Source: Arctopsyche grandis
Lineage: Eukaryota; Arthropoda; Insecta; Trichoptera; Hydropsychidae
Reading direction: 5' to 3'
Length of the DNA: 64,000 nucleotides
NCBI RefSeq assembly: GCF_051622035.1
Contig: NC_135362.1
Coordinates: 14,759,501-14,823,500 of the forward strand
Under the pieces are notes generated by a model, which had not been told where the DNA came from, ran no database searches, and was given only the letters and a program-made list of their open reading frames with translations. Positions 13,429 to 24,733 of the stretch are shown here, piece by piece. The first letter of the stretch is position 1, and every line of letters begins with the position of its first letter. Position numbers and translations under genes: made by a program.

Positions 13429-14217
13429 ATCTAATATATAATTTCGAAAGAGACTTTGTAAGTATGTATGTATGTAATATTGGTTGGTAACTTCGAAAAC
13501 AAATCAAAGTTTCTATGAGGACGATTCGATATATATTTTTTTCGATTCAAATAAGTTTAATAAAAATACATTATTTAGTTCTACCCGTCCTAATATTTTT
13601 TGCACAACCCTCGTTTCACGGCAGCATCCAAACGATTGCAAACAAGGTTACGAAACATAAAGTGAGATAGGTTACAAGAGCAACAAAAGTCACCCGTTTC
13701 GCTGTTGATTTTTGTGGTTGTCTATGTACAATGCGAACGATATCAAATCAACGAATACGATTATATAATGTACTAGTCTTTAACCCGGTTTCGCTCGGTA
13801 TTTGTAATATAAACCGCTTAAACACGACCAATCCAATAGTAAACATTTTATTAAATTTATTTGATTAGTTTTATTTTATTTGAATTTATTTGAATATTCA
13901 TTTGTTCGTCACGAATTTACGAACCAACAATAGTTACATACATACATATGTAGTTACATAGAAAGTCTCTTTCGAAATTATATATTAGACTAGTTGTTTT
14001 ACCCGACTTCCCTTTGTAATAAAAACAGCTTAAACATGGCGAATCTAATACTAAATATTCATTTGTATTTTTATTAAATTTATTCGAATCGAAAAAAATA
14101 TAATATTCAACCAATTGAATTGTCGTCAGGGAAATTTTATTTTGTTTCCGAAGTTCCAAACCAAAGATACAAACTTCTTCTAAGTCTCAAAGTCTCTTTC
14201 GAAATTATATATTAGAT
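13429..14217. mobile_element. Element(s) bounded by a 30-bp perfect terminal inverted repeat
   Basis: A 30-bp sequence at 13,429-13,458, starting ATCTAATATATAATTTCG, is repeated inverted and exactly at 14,188-14,217. A third, nearly identical inverted copy is at 13,961-13,990. Two related internal blocks ('CTAGT..TT.ACCCG') start at about 13,773 and 13,988, the second directly after the internal copy. The arrangement is best read as two related units side by side. No transposase is encoded. Confidence 0.6.
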
Positions 14218-14699
14218 ATACATATGTACACAAACAAATAAACAAATCAAATCCGACGTTCCAACGAGGTCTACATAATACGCTATTTTTGTAGACAATC
14301 CTAATTTTCTCCAATGCAATTTACGTATGAATGTACGTATACGTACGTATGCAACTTACGTATACGTATATACTGCGTTGAACGACAGTCATTCACTATT
14401 TCCAAGATTGACGTTGTTCATTCTGTGAAAAGATGAAGTATTAGAGCGGTTCACGCTTGTCAATCACGTGCCAATCAATGACGCGCTGTGCAACGCCAAT
14501 ACAATTACCAGTGTTTGACTTCCGCAGCGTGTTAATATGGATTAGCATCCACGCAAATAGCCTTACTACACAATGTACAGAGGTAACCATAAGACTGGTC
14601 GTGATAACAAATTAAGAGAAACGTTTTCGTATTATTTTTTGAAAATCTGTATTCAATGTCAAGACTCATCTATCAACATGAAATCAAGAATATTGCATC

Positions 14700-15064
14700 G
14701 GCAATTTATATTTATATTTTAATATGATAGCATTATGGGTTGTTTAACCCCTGAGCGACACCTATGATATTAAACTTCTATGTACATATACAAATTTATA
14801 GATTTTAAATACATATGAAATCAATTTGAAATAGTGTTGACAAGTAGTAGGTAGGATGGTTTTGCCAATTTTATGAGGAATCGTTTCAACAATGAAACCA
14901 CATACATTGACAAACTCTAATAGAATACGATCGATGTGGAGTCATAAAGTCTGATCAGCAGCACTGCAGAAATGTTCCAAATTTTTTATTAACTAGATCA
15001 ACCCAGGACTCGAAGCTGGCAACCTCTCGATGGTTAACATTATCTCAACCACCGAGCTATATAT
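14700..15064 (-). mobile_element. tRNA-derived SINE (family 2), copy A
   Basis: The head is at the right end on the minus strand: an A-box-like TATAGCTCGGTGGTTGAGAT followed by a B-box-like GCTTCGAGTCCTGG. The body runs leftwards through a block 'GGTAGGATGGTTTTGCCAAT' (plus strand). A second copy with the same order is at 20,820-21,120. The internal RNA polymerase III promoter boxes and shared body make a SINE the best reading; it is not a tRNA gene, because no cloverleaf closes. Confidence 0.65.
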
Positions 15065-15219
15065 TAACTATCAGTATTAATGCAGTGGAAACAGAGAGGT
15101 CTGGAGTAACTGGTCAAAGTTAGAAGCGTGGAAGTAACAAGAAACAGATACCCTAGACTCCAGGATAAAGAACTACCAGATTGACGGCTATTCGTAATTT
15201 TTAAACTATAGTTCATCCA

Positions 15220-15354
15220 CTGTAGGAAGACAATTAGGTAAAACGCACATGCTGTCCCTTACACCCCATCTCGACGAATCGCATTTCGCACATACAATGT
15301 TATATTGTCTGCTAAGGGACAGCATGTCCGATTTACCTAAGTGTCTTCCTACAG
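15220..15354. mobile_element. Short foldback element, about 40-bp inverted arms
   Basis: CTGTAGGAAGACAATTAGGT at 15,220 and the following GCACATGCTGTCCCTTA are mirrored by TAAGGGACAGCATGTC and ACCTAAGTGTCTTCCTACAG ending at 15,354. Total length is 135 bp with a loop of about 50 bp. I found no convincing target-site duplication. Confidence 0.65.
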
Positions 15355-16504
15355 CACTTAGGTAAATATTAGATTATAGCGAGAATGATCTTGGAGGCTT
15401 TCAGTCACAATCCTCAATTAGTGGAATACTTAATACAATATATATATATATTGATTAATCATAAAATGGCATATCCGTTAACTCTTGGAAAACAAAACAC
15501 AATATGTTGGTTGTTCCAACTTTGTACTAAATAATTAAGCTAAATAAAATCAATGGCCTTAATAATAGTCACAGCCATCAGATTTATGTTACGATTCATG
15601 CCAGAGATATTTTTTAATAAATATAAATTAAAAATAGATCATTTTTTTACAAGTAAATTCAAATTAAGCATTTAGTCGAGGCATTCGATTATGCATGACT
15701 CCAGTATAAAGTTGTACTCGAACAAATTGCAAGTATTATTCAATTAAATGATCGTGTACTCGAGTCGAGATCTAAAGTTTAATGCTACTTGTCATAACTA
15801 TTATATGTAAGCCCAGTCTATTTAACTCAATCGACGCCACTCGTCATTACACTTCCCGCACAAATCATGACAAGGATGAGATGATCATCGGTTCAATTAG
15901 TTTATCCCCAACCATTCTCTCGCTAAGCCGCCGAGGTGTATGCATCTTAAAAACGCGTTTACATTAAGACATGCAAGTCAACCGTGAAGTATGACTAATG
16001 GGACAACCCTGCTCTGCACGGTTCCGAGACAAGAATATTCCTAAAATGAAGACAGTGAAAAAACGGACACGGTGAAAATCATCTAGACTGACAAAACACA
16101 TACGACGATGCAACAAAATCCGGACAACGCGAGCGAGGGGTCATTAGTACCGATGCATATATTTGGCCGAGTGCAACGAATGCACCCGGAACGTGGGCGC
16201 TACTAGAGGGCGCTGGCCTGCCAACAAAGGACGTAAGTCGAGACGGGTTTTGGGTTGTTCCGGCGCACAGAACTCTCCTGAAAAGCATCCTCTCTCCCCG
16301 AAAGACTAAACTGCACAATCGACCCGACTCTTTTGCACCAATTAACTGCCCGGAAGCTGTGAAAGAGTGCGCAGGTTTGACTTGGCAGTCGATGGCATTG
16401 GATGCTCGCTTCGAGCACTGATACCTACGATAGTAGCAAACTGACAAGTACATTCAACTACGGTCAATACATCAAATTACTGCATAATAGTATCCGCCAT
16501 TCTA
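15355..16504. other. No gene recognised; GC-rich patch 16,080-16,440
   Basis: The GC-rich patch is open in two overlapping minus-strand frames (16,079-16,453 and 16,203-16,418), as expected by chance in CG-rich sequence. Neither translation resembles a family I know. Confidence 0.35.
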
Positions 16505-17215
16505 AACGGCACATTTTTTTTATTTTATTTTTTATTTAAATAGGCACACATACAGAATAAAATATAAAAAGAAAGTTGTATAATGAGACAAAAAATAATA
16601 ATAAACATAAATAAAAATATAATATTCCATTTACAGTGAGCACCACATGGTGATATAAAAATGTAAAATTACAAAAACATCAAGATTTAAAAAAAAAGAA
16701 AAGAAACAGATAAAGAAAAAGATACAGATAAAGTAAAAAAGAAAAAGAAAGACTATAAGGGTGAAGAAGCAAATCAACCACATATTATTTTCTTCACCTT
16801 TGTCCTAAAAATACCAAAAGAGTCACTAAAGAGGTCAGGACAATCATCTAAGCTATCGTAAATACGGCATATACGAACAATTGCACTATTGAAAGAGGTG
16901 TTGCTTTGACAAATTGGTGGATAAAAAAGATTTGTGCATCTGGTGAATCGGGCATTAACGTTAAAATTAATCTCGCTTAAAACAGATGTGTCAAGAATAC
17001 CATTAGCAATCTTATATAAAATTAACAAATCAGAAACCCTTCTACGCTGAGACAAACTTGCAATATGGAAAAAAGAAAGTCTGTCATTGTAAGATGGTAA
17101 CAGTTTTTTAAGACCAGTCTTATAGGATAAATGGCGCAAAAAACGCTTCTGGATTGTTTCTAAATGCTCAATGTGAGTTTGGTAATAGGGACATTGAATC
17201 TATAAGAAGTAAATG
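16505..17215 (-). pseudogene. LINE 3' fragment: reverse transcriptase C-terminus and 3' tail
   Basis: The minus-strand frame, from about 17,205 down to 16,774, contains HIEHLETIQKRFLRHLSYKT, then YNDRLSFFHIASLSQRRRVS, then DLLILYKIANGILD and NVNARFTR. This is the typical C-terminal signature of Jockey/CR1-like LINEs ('QKRFLR...Y..RL..L.SL..RR...D...L.KI..G'). It ends in a stop at 16,774 and is followed by a long A-rich 3' region reading into an A tract at about 16,510 (T-run on plus). It is 5'-truncated, as is usual for LINEs, and this C-terminal frame is intact, so it is a fairly young copy. Confidence 0.8.
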
Positions 17216-17340
17216 CAAATATTGAAAAAATAAAACGCAGAAATATTTACATATGTATGGACTAGATTAAGATTTTTTGCGAAAATTCAAATACCAAAGT
17301 TTTATACTATCAATAAATACTAAATATAAATTAATACTAA

Positions 17341-18074
17341 AGACACAGAGTGGTACGCGGCATCTGCTTTTTTAGACAGCAGCATAGCTCGGTCGTTAAG
17401 CTTCTGCTTAACACCGAGAGGCGCCGGGTTCGATCCCATGAGCTGACCTCGATTGAAAAGAATATCTGTATTACATCTGTAGTACTGCTGATAAGACTTG
17501 AATATTTGTGACTCCAGGTCGATCGTTTCCTATCAGAGTTTGCCAATTTTCTCTGATTTCATTGTTGAAATGAATCCCTTTAAAAATTGACTAAATATAC
17601 TTCCTACCTACTATTTCACCACTATTTCAGTATGATTAATGTACAATTCATAGATGTCTCGTTAATTTGCGAGTTTTTCAGTGTCTCGTAATTCAACGAC
17701 TTGTAATATAAATGCTGCATTGTTTGTAATTGGCCAGGAAGGCGAATTGGGGTTTACCTGTAAGGCCTTCCTGGTATATACATATGTAAAATAAATAAAT
17801 AAATAATAGTTTTGCACATGTAAAAAAAACGCTAGCACGCCTGATCTAAGCTATGGCAATCCAGGCCAAAACTCATCCAATGTGGTGTTTTCCATTATAT
17901 TTTATCGTCGTATTAACATAGGTTTGATTTGACAGTGATCGATATCGTTGATTCCTATATTTGTATATAAATGTCGGAGAAACTTTTCGAAATAATAAGA
18001 TTGTACAAAATAACAATGACATGAAGACACACCCATTCACACCTGGAGTCTATCTAGGCATATCTGTGCCTTAA
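17341..18074 (+). mobile_element. 'GGCGCNGACACA' family copy, split by a SINE
   Basis: The left part at 17,342-17,372 (GACACAGAGTGGTACGCGGC) and the right part at 17,811-18,070 (TTTGCACATGTAAA and CTAGCACGCCTGATCTAAGC onwards) match the intact copy at 3,452-3,727 in order. The 435-bp interruption is SINE family 1. The right end is followed by TTAAA, as in the 3.4 kb copy. Confidence 0.65.
17375..17808 (+). mobile_element. tRNA-derived SINE (family 1), full-length
   Basis: The head CAGCAGCATAGCTCGGTCG contains an A-box-like element (17,385 onwards) and a clear B box GGTTCGATCCC at 17,427-17,437. Near the 3' end a perfect 10-bp stem, CCAGGAAGGC (17,734-17,743) with GCCTTCCTGG (17,765-17,774), precedes the A-rich (AAAT)n tail. 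The insertion splits a TIR-like element, which proves mobility. Other copies are at 1-60 (head) and 23,145-23,480 (3' part), both minus. Length is about 430 bp, long for a SINE. The source LINE is unknown. Confidence 0.85.
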
Positions 18075-18429
18075 AGCAGAAACTCAGATACGTATTTATT
18101 GATTTATACGGTTAGAAAAATGACAAAGAAAACATTACAACACAATACAAATATAAAGAGACAAAAAAAGAAAATACAACTTGTTGAAAAATGTTTGGAT
18201 AGATCGCATTTTAGCTTACATCTACAGACATATGTAAATCAAACATACACATCTCATTACCCAATCTTGACATGGTTGAGTTCGATGAAAAAGCCTGGTT
18301 CGGTGGTAAACCGAAGAAGGTTTCATCTTTTTGATCTTCCCGGTACATGGAATCTGATTAAGGTCACCAATTTAGAGCAGTCGATGATGCGATTAAGAAT
18401 ACCAAATAAATATAAAATATCATTAAATA

Positions 18430-18613
18430 TTCTTCTATCACACAAAGATGCATATGGCAAATATCATCCCTAACCACCTTATTTATTTGTCCACACAATA
18501 AATCCAGAAGGCAACGAATAACACAATTTTGACACGACATGAAAGACGCCCATTCACAGTTGGATTCTACCTAGGCATGCCGTGCCGTACGATTCTGTGT
18601 CTGCGCCATTATA
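18430..18613 (+). repeat. Partial 'GGCGCNGACACA' family copy with flank block
   Basis: GGCAAATATCATCCCTAACC and the following AATAAATCCAGAAGGCAACG match 3,830-3,900. The end GCATGCCGTGCCGTAC...CTGTGTCTGCGCC matches the right end of the 276-bp core. This is a rearranged or internally deleted copy. Confidence 0.55.
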
Positions 18614-19058
18614 AAGTTTTTTTTTTCAAAATTGCCTTGCACCTTAACTACGTGAACATCAGTTGATTTCATAATACCGGTTTCATTTATTGAAGAAATT
18701 AATGGGGCTTCATACATTTTTCAACAAATAAAGCGCCACTCTTCATATACATAATCAACGATATATGTAAGTATGTAAATATTATTTATATGTGAGATAT
18801 AATCTCAGTTACCATCAATATGTAACCTCATAGGCGAAGTTCTGCGTCAAAAAACGTGAAGCATAAATTGATTTAGGTTGACGTTCAAAAAGCAAAACCA
18901 GTGACTCGCAGCGAATGCTTCAAGCATATTCATTAAACATACGTACTATTCATGTAAATATATACAGAGGAAGGACAAAAATAGGACAAGGATATTCAAA
19001 CACGGAAAATGAAAAGATGAACAATATTTACGAACTCGAAGTCAATGTATGTATATAT
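18614..19058. other. No gene recognised
   Basis: AT-rich sequence without supported exons or repeat ends. Confidence 0.4.
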
Positions 19059-19565
19059 CAGGGCTGTGGAGTCGGAGTCGTGGAGTCGGGGCATTACAAT
19101 TGGAGTCGAAGTCCGAGTCAAAATCATCCGACCCTTTTTTATTTTCTTTAATTAATAATATTACGGTATGTGTCAAATAGTTTCCAATTTTATTGAAGTA
19201 AATCCACTAATAATTTTAATATAAAAATCCCGTATTTTGGTAAGTTGTGGCCAAAACCGATTATTTCCCCCGTCTCCATACTTTTCTCATTGATTTGTTT
19301 GTGTATGAAATTCATATATGTATGTATACTATTGATGTACTTACTTTTTATTTAATTACCAATAATTCAATAAATTGGATTACATGTCAATTTTTAGTGA
19401 TTCTTTTAATTCCTTTAATTTTTTATATTTTGGAAAAACGCTATTATTTTCATTAGTAACATTGTATACGTTGTCGATCTTACTAAAATCGTTCAGTTTG
19501 GAGTCGGAGTCGAATCGTAAAATAAACTCAGAGTCGGTAAATTTTGAACCGACTCTACAACCCTG
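19059..19565. mobile_element. Non-autonomous hAT-type element with 8-bp target duplication
   Basis: The left end CAGGGCTGTGGAGTCGGAGT is inverted at the right end (ACCGACTCTACAACCCTG). The flanks GTATATAT (19,051-19,058) and GTACATAT (19,566-19,573) agree at seven of eight positions. Several GGAGTCGGAGTC motifs lie within each subterminal region. CAGGG termini, an 8-bp duplication and subterminal repeats are hAT hallmarks. The interior has no transposase. A relative is the outer element around 44.3-45.8 kb. Confidence 0.85.
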
Positions 19566-20819
19566 GTACATATAGGTATACATACAAATGTACAAATACA
19601 TATATGTACATATGTACTACATCCAAAAATGGCGGACAAAGAGCCGGCTTTTCCGTAGTTAAGCATAGTGACAATTTTCCCAAAACGTACATTGTAACAA
19701 GTTTAACTTGGTCTCGAGCCAGCACGCGTTTTTCCAGGAAAAGTATAAATATAATAGACCATAAAATACCATTGTTATTATTTAACACGTACAAAAAAAG
19801 GTAAACGAGGAATCGATAACACGGTATAAATGTACTTCGGGGAAATATAAACGCCGAGGAGTATTTATTACCTGGAGGATATTAGATTTGAGAAAAAAGT
19901 AGAGAAAACCGGAGCGTATAGCCGTGAAGCACGGATGGGGTATATCGCACTAATTGAATTAACACTGACCACCCGGCGAAGGGTTAAACACAAGACAAAC
20001 ACGGTTTGCCTTAAATTTAATTGTGATCCAAACGTACGGGGTTTTCCGTTGAATATAAAACGCAAAAATAGAAATGGAAAAGAATTGTGTGCGGCAACCC
20101 GTCCTATTTAACGATGAACGTGACAAATTATAACTTTACACGATTCGCCTGAGCCATACACATTTCCTAGGATATAAATTATGGAAAATGACTTTTGAAT
20201 AGTGCAAGTAAACATTGCAACGATAAAATAAAATAATAATTACGTACATATGTACGTATGTACATATATGCAAAGGTCAGTCAGCCGTACGTTCGCAATA
20301 ATATCGTATCAAACAATTACAACTATCATGAAAATCACACTTGCATATAAACATATGAATTATGTGAAATTTTAATACCTTAAGAAACATTGTTCTCAGT
20401 GAGTAAGTATCGTATAATGTAAGGTTTTTATTTATTTTATTGCAATTGTTAAATACGACCTTTTGGTTTTTCAGAGAAAGAAAGTCACGATGAAAAAAAT
20501 GTAGCAATTGTGGTCTGGGTTAGATAACACTTTGATCTAATGCCAAAAAGCTGGGTGGAGTGGAGGGATAAGTTAATTTTAATAACTGGCTCTTTGTGCC
20601 CATCACATAATATGAAAAGCCATTTCCTCGTTTGGCAACGTGAAGTTCAGTTGTTCCTACATTTATAACTAGTAGATATAATTTTTAAACAATATCAGCG
20701 CCTTTTTCTGAGTAATTGTGTGTGGTGAGCGTTCGAATTCCATCCAAAGCATAAAAAAAATATTTGGACAAATCGCGTTTGTTTTTTAACAAACGAAATA
20801 CAAAATAAGGTGACTGTTT
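19566..20819. other. No gene recognised
   Basis: AT-rich sequence with TACATATGTA-type simple repeats at 19,590-19,620 and 20,240-20,270. No supported exons. Confidence 0.4.
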
Positions 20820-21120
20820 TACATTTATATTTTACTATGATGCCATTACGGGTTTTACCGCTTAGTTACACCTACACCTTAACTTGTACACATATAAATT
20901 TGAAATCATGTTAGGTAGGATGGCTTTGCCAATTTTACGAGGAACCGTTTCAACAATAAAAGCAGATAAATTGGCAACGTGAAATGATCGACTTGAAATC
21001 ACAAATATCTAAGTCTGACCAGCAGCACTACAAATATATTCCGAATAAATTATCTTCAATCGAGGTAAACCCAGGACTTGAACCAGGGAACTTCTCGGTG
21101 GTCAACATACTGCTAGTTAT
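20820..21120 (-). mobile_element. tRNA-derived SINE (family 2), copy B
   Basis: The minus strand starts with GTTGACCACCGAGAAGTTCC and a B box GGTTCAAGTCCTGGGTT, then runs leftwards with the same body blocks as the copy at 14,700-15,064 (GGTAGGATGGCTTTGCCAAT on plus). The pair differ by many substitutions and indels, so both are old. Confidence 0.65.
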
Positions 21121-21330
21121 AAATGAGTCATTTCATAGTTATGAAATGCGACCCGAAATTGGATAGCAATATTTAAAATAAAAACAATAAATAAACACAT
21201 TACGAATATTAAAAAAATCTTATAAAGGGCATTTAGAAAGAGATATCTTAAAATAAACATAATTGGCATTACTATTGCGAAGATATTTTAAAAATTATAA
21301 TACATACATGTTACAAGTATTCATTCCGGC

Positions 21331-21664
21331 TTATTCATAAACATACTAGTTTGTTCATATACGAACTATAGGTATGTTAACAGTCAAAAGCTTCAAATAC
21401 GCACCAGGCGCCGTATGAACCTATTAATTGTAAAAACCTTTGAGATGTTAAAACGCCAAGTATTTGAAATAAGAAATCCTATGGAAACCGCATTACAACC
21501 TTGCTATAATTCCCGCTTCCGCTAATATTTAAAATATTGTAACCCAAGAAAATAATAGTTTGTGCACGAACAAACCAGTTAATTTGTCAATTTGTTATTT
21601 GGTGTACACTTATAACTGGCCAGATTGGTTCGTGTATGAACAAACTAGTATGTTCATGAAATAA
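21331..21664. mobile_element. Foldback/TIR element with about 35-bp inverted ends
   Basis: TTATTCATAAACATACTAGT plus TTGTTCATATACGAAC at the left is matched in reverse complement at the right by GTTCGTGTATGAACAAACTA and GTATGTTCATGAAATAA. Further copies of the 'GTTCGTG.ATGAACAAAC' motif lie inside. No transposase and no clear target duplication. Confidence 0.6.
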
Positions 21665-22954
21665 TGAAATGTACATACACACACAAAGCTCTTCCGATAA
21701 ACAAAACAAAAAATTTGCAGTCCGACGATGACTTGTCTGTCATCGAAATTTCATTATGTTTTTAAAACTTCAAAGATTATCAAACAAAATTATTATTCTA
21801 TTGGTCGAGGCTCAAAAAAAAAATCCATGCTTTAAACGAAAAGTGCTTTTGGTCAGATTTCTGTCAGACTTTGGTCAATATTGGTAGTGACGTGGAAAGT
21901 CGTCAGAGGTTTTTTAACAAGGGGTTAGCATGTTGCCTTCACTTGCATATCTATATATAAGTATTGTATATGAACATATGTACATACATATATGTATGTA
22001 CGATAGACTGACGAATAGTACTACTCGGGTGTTTGTAGACATTTATGTATAAAATATGTACGTATGTACGTACACATGTACATATTCAGTGAAACAAGAC
22101 ACATAAATATGTAATATATCAATGTACGTAGGTATGTAAAATTATTTTTAGACATAAATATCCACTTGACATTTAAAATAATGGAAAAAATATATGTACT
22201 TGGGCACGTGTTCAAAACAAATAGGCTTTCGCGAACGGCAGTCGTCACAAAAGCACTGAAGCCATCAAAACGCCAAGAGACCGACATTCGTAAGGTTTTC
22301 GGCGGCTACGACGGCGTAGAGACGTAGACCGTCAAATACGCATAACAAGGTCGAATATCGATTGTTACAATATGTAGTGTTAAAAATAAAATGTAATACA
22401 TCAACCTTACTCTTTTTTTCAGATACATATACGTGGAAGAAAATAATTAGTAGAAAATTGTCTGTCATTAGTGGTGCAAATACAAGGCCGCCAAATCGTG
22501 TGAAGGACGCAACAGTTGATTGAAGAGATTAAATTAGGCATGTTATAATATTTTTGGCGTTGGTCACAAATTACACGCACAAGAGATTAAAATATTCGAA
22601 TTGATTAAAATTCGTAATATAATGGATTCTTGATCTGAAAAGGTACAACAAAGGCACTACCTAATATTCTCCCTATCCAAAAATTCAATCTCGCTTTCTT
22701 CTTTCCCCTTTGGAGGGAAGATAAAGTACGGTTTTCCGTTTTATGTCCTGCGTCCTGGCTTATCTTTTGTATAAACTGGCTTCAAATACATAAGTAGACA
22801 TGTATTTTTACATACACTTGACAACGACACCCCATACAAAATGTAGACCAAAACTCAAGAGAAAGTGAATCTAAATAGCAACGACGGATGTCTATTATCT
22901 AGAATAAAAAAAATTGTTGAAAAGAAATCGAAGAAGATAGAAGTCAACATGGGA
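21665..22954. other. No gene recognised
   Basis: Contains TACATATGTATGTAC simple repeats (about 21,970-22,090) and a GC-richer patch at 22,210-22,330. No supported exons. Confidence 0.4.
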
Positions 22955-23815
22955 GTCCATTACTGGTAAGCCGGTTTACCTGCAAATGGCCCCAAAATAG
23001 CTCGATAATTTATCGGTAAATTATTACTTTTACCGGTAAAACAAAACATTTTCGTTACATTTTATCACATTCCTCTCCTATATTTTATCTTGCGGCAACA
23101 CTGGCCCGATCCAGTGAAATTCCGATCAGTTTCAGATTTTGATCATAATTTATTTTTATTTATTTTATTTTATTTTATTTCATACCAGGAAGGCATTACA
23201 GGTAAACCCCAATGCACCTTCCTGGCCAAATTACAAACAATACAGCATTTTTTATTATATAAGTCGCTAAATTACGAGACACTGACTTAAACTCGACAAT
23301 TAACGAGACATCTATGAATTGTACATACATTTTTATTGTAATATTTACATTTAATCATACTCACATAGTGGTGACATAATATAGCAGTAGTTCCATCTAC
23401 GACTAAATGTGTGTTATCAGCGAAAGAAAGGCAATTAGAAATAAAACTGAAGTCAGTTTGAGAAAGAAACATCCAGAAGAAAAAAAATATAGAAAGGAAA
23501 CGACTTTTTTGATGAAGTGGAATAAAATTGAAAAAAATCAGATCACAACTATCGGAAAATAGTGTGAATTATGTTTTCTTCGCTGTTATTTTTTTAAACG
23601 ACGAATTAACAAATATATAATTTTTTAGTCCTTTATAAAATATTAATTTATAAAGAATTCACTACTTACTACTCATACCTTTTTTGGGCAATATATATTA
23701 TAATAAATAATGTTTATTAGTGGTTGGTTAAATATATTTAGTACAAAAAAAATAGTATATTTGTGAGATTGAAAATTCCGGCAATTTACCGGTAAACCAG
23801 TAATTTATACATAAA
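22955..23815. mobile_element. hAT-like element with TTACCGGTAA subterminal motifs
   Basis: The left region (ATTACTGGTAAGCCGGTTTACC, then TTTACCGGTAAAAC) is mirrored at the right (CGGCAATTTACCGGTAAACCAGTAAT). The TTACCGGTAA motif is shared with the better-defined element at 28,015-28,528. A SINE family 1 copy is inserted inside. Exact ends and target duplication were not resolved, so the limits are approximate. Confidence 0.5.
23145..23480 (-). mobile_element. tRNA-derived SINE (family 1), 5'-truncated
   Basis: The reverse complement carries GGCCAGGAAGGTGCATTGGG, TTTACCTGTAATGCCTTCCTGG and an A-rich (AAAAT)n tail, matching the 3' third of the full copy at 17,375-17,808. The body block around 'TAGATGTCTCGTTAATTG' is also shared. 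The head with the promoter boxes is missing. Confidence 0.8.
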
Positions 23816-24733
23816 AAAATCAGATTACCGGTAAACGATTTTATTAATTTACTAAAAAAAAATACAATAAAATGATTAAATTATTAAATTTATAACTATC
23901 AAAATTATTAAATTAAATATGCACAATTATATGTATATTTCACATTTCAGTCGCCTACTTTCAGAGACATGCCTACTTTCGTTTGAAGTAGTATATAGGA
24001 TTAATCGATAACAAAAATGTATGTGTAGGTATATACTTAAAGGTTGAATTTAATTGAAAACGACATGACATAAAAAGCAACGTGTTCATGAAGTATTTTG
24101 TTGACAGTTACGCGTTTTGGATATAACACATACAACACCACGTGAAGGAAAGCGAACGCAGGGGTCAAATCGAAATCACCAATCTAACCCCAGTTTAGCA
24201 TGACATAATCACAATGCAAAAACCGAAAATTGAATAGCACGTATCAAACGCGATTCAATTACCGGAAGCTATAATTAAACATAATTATGGAAAACAAACA
24301 ATGGTCGCAGAGATACGACACGACGATAAGCACGCTACGAGACATTTTACTACGTATTTTTTTTACTCATTGCTGTCAAATTGGACTTAATTCGAAACAG
24401 AACACAGAATCGTTTCGCACGCATTAGTTAATTAAACCGTACACATGTACGCATTAAACAAACCCAACTCTTTCTTGTGAAAATTTGTATTTGAACCCAC
24501 AGAGCAGGTACAAACACAACATGTGGGGAGCAAATTGGGGGCGACGTTATTGGATACAATTCAATTATCTAATGTTAAAAACAAAAGAGTCGCATACAAA
24601 TTTGGTTAATTGCTCACATAAACACACATAGACGTTTAATGTTACATTGTCCGTAAAGTCATTTCACTATTTTTAGTACAATTGATGCTTAGCAGTGCCA
24701 AAATCAATCGTCCTATGTACATATGTAATACCT

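Noticed and set aside
16079-16453. 124-residue and 71-residue minus frames
   Set aside because: Both overlap in a GC-rich patch where stop codons are rare, and neither shows a recognisable motif.
17427-17437. tRNA genes at 17.4, 15.0 and 21.1 kb suggested by B boxes
   Set aside because: No acceptor stem or cloverleaf closes; the boxes belong to SINE heads that continue into non-tRNA bodies.
18099-18473. 124-residue plus frame
   Set aside because: Lys/Asn-rich, lies between two copies of the 276-bp repeat family and overlaps a repeated block (GGCAAATATCATCCC); no known domain.
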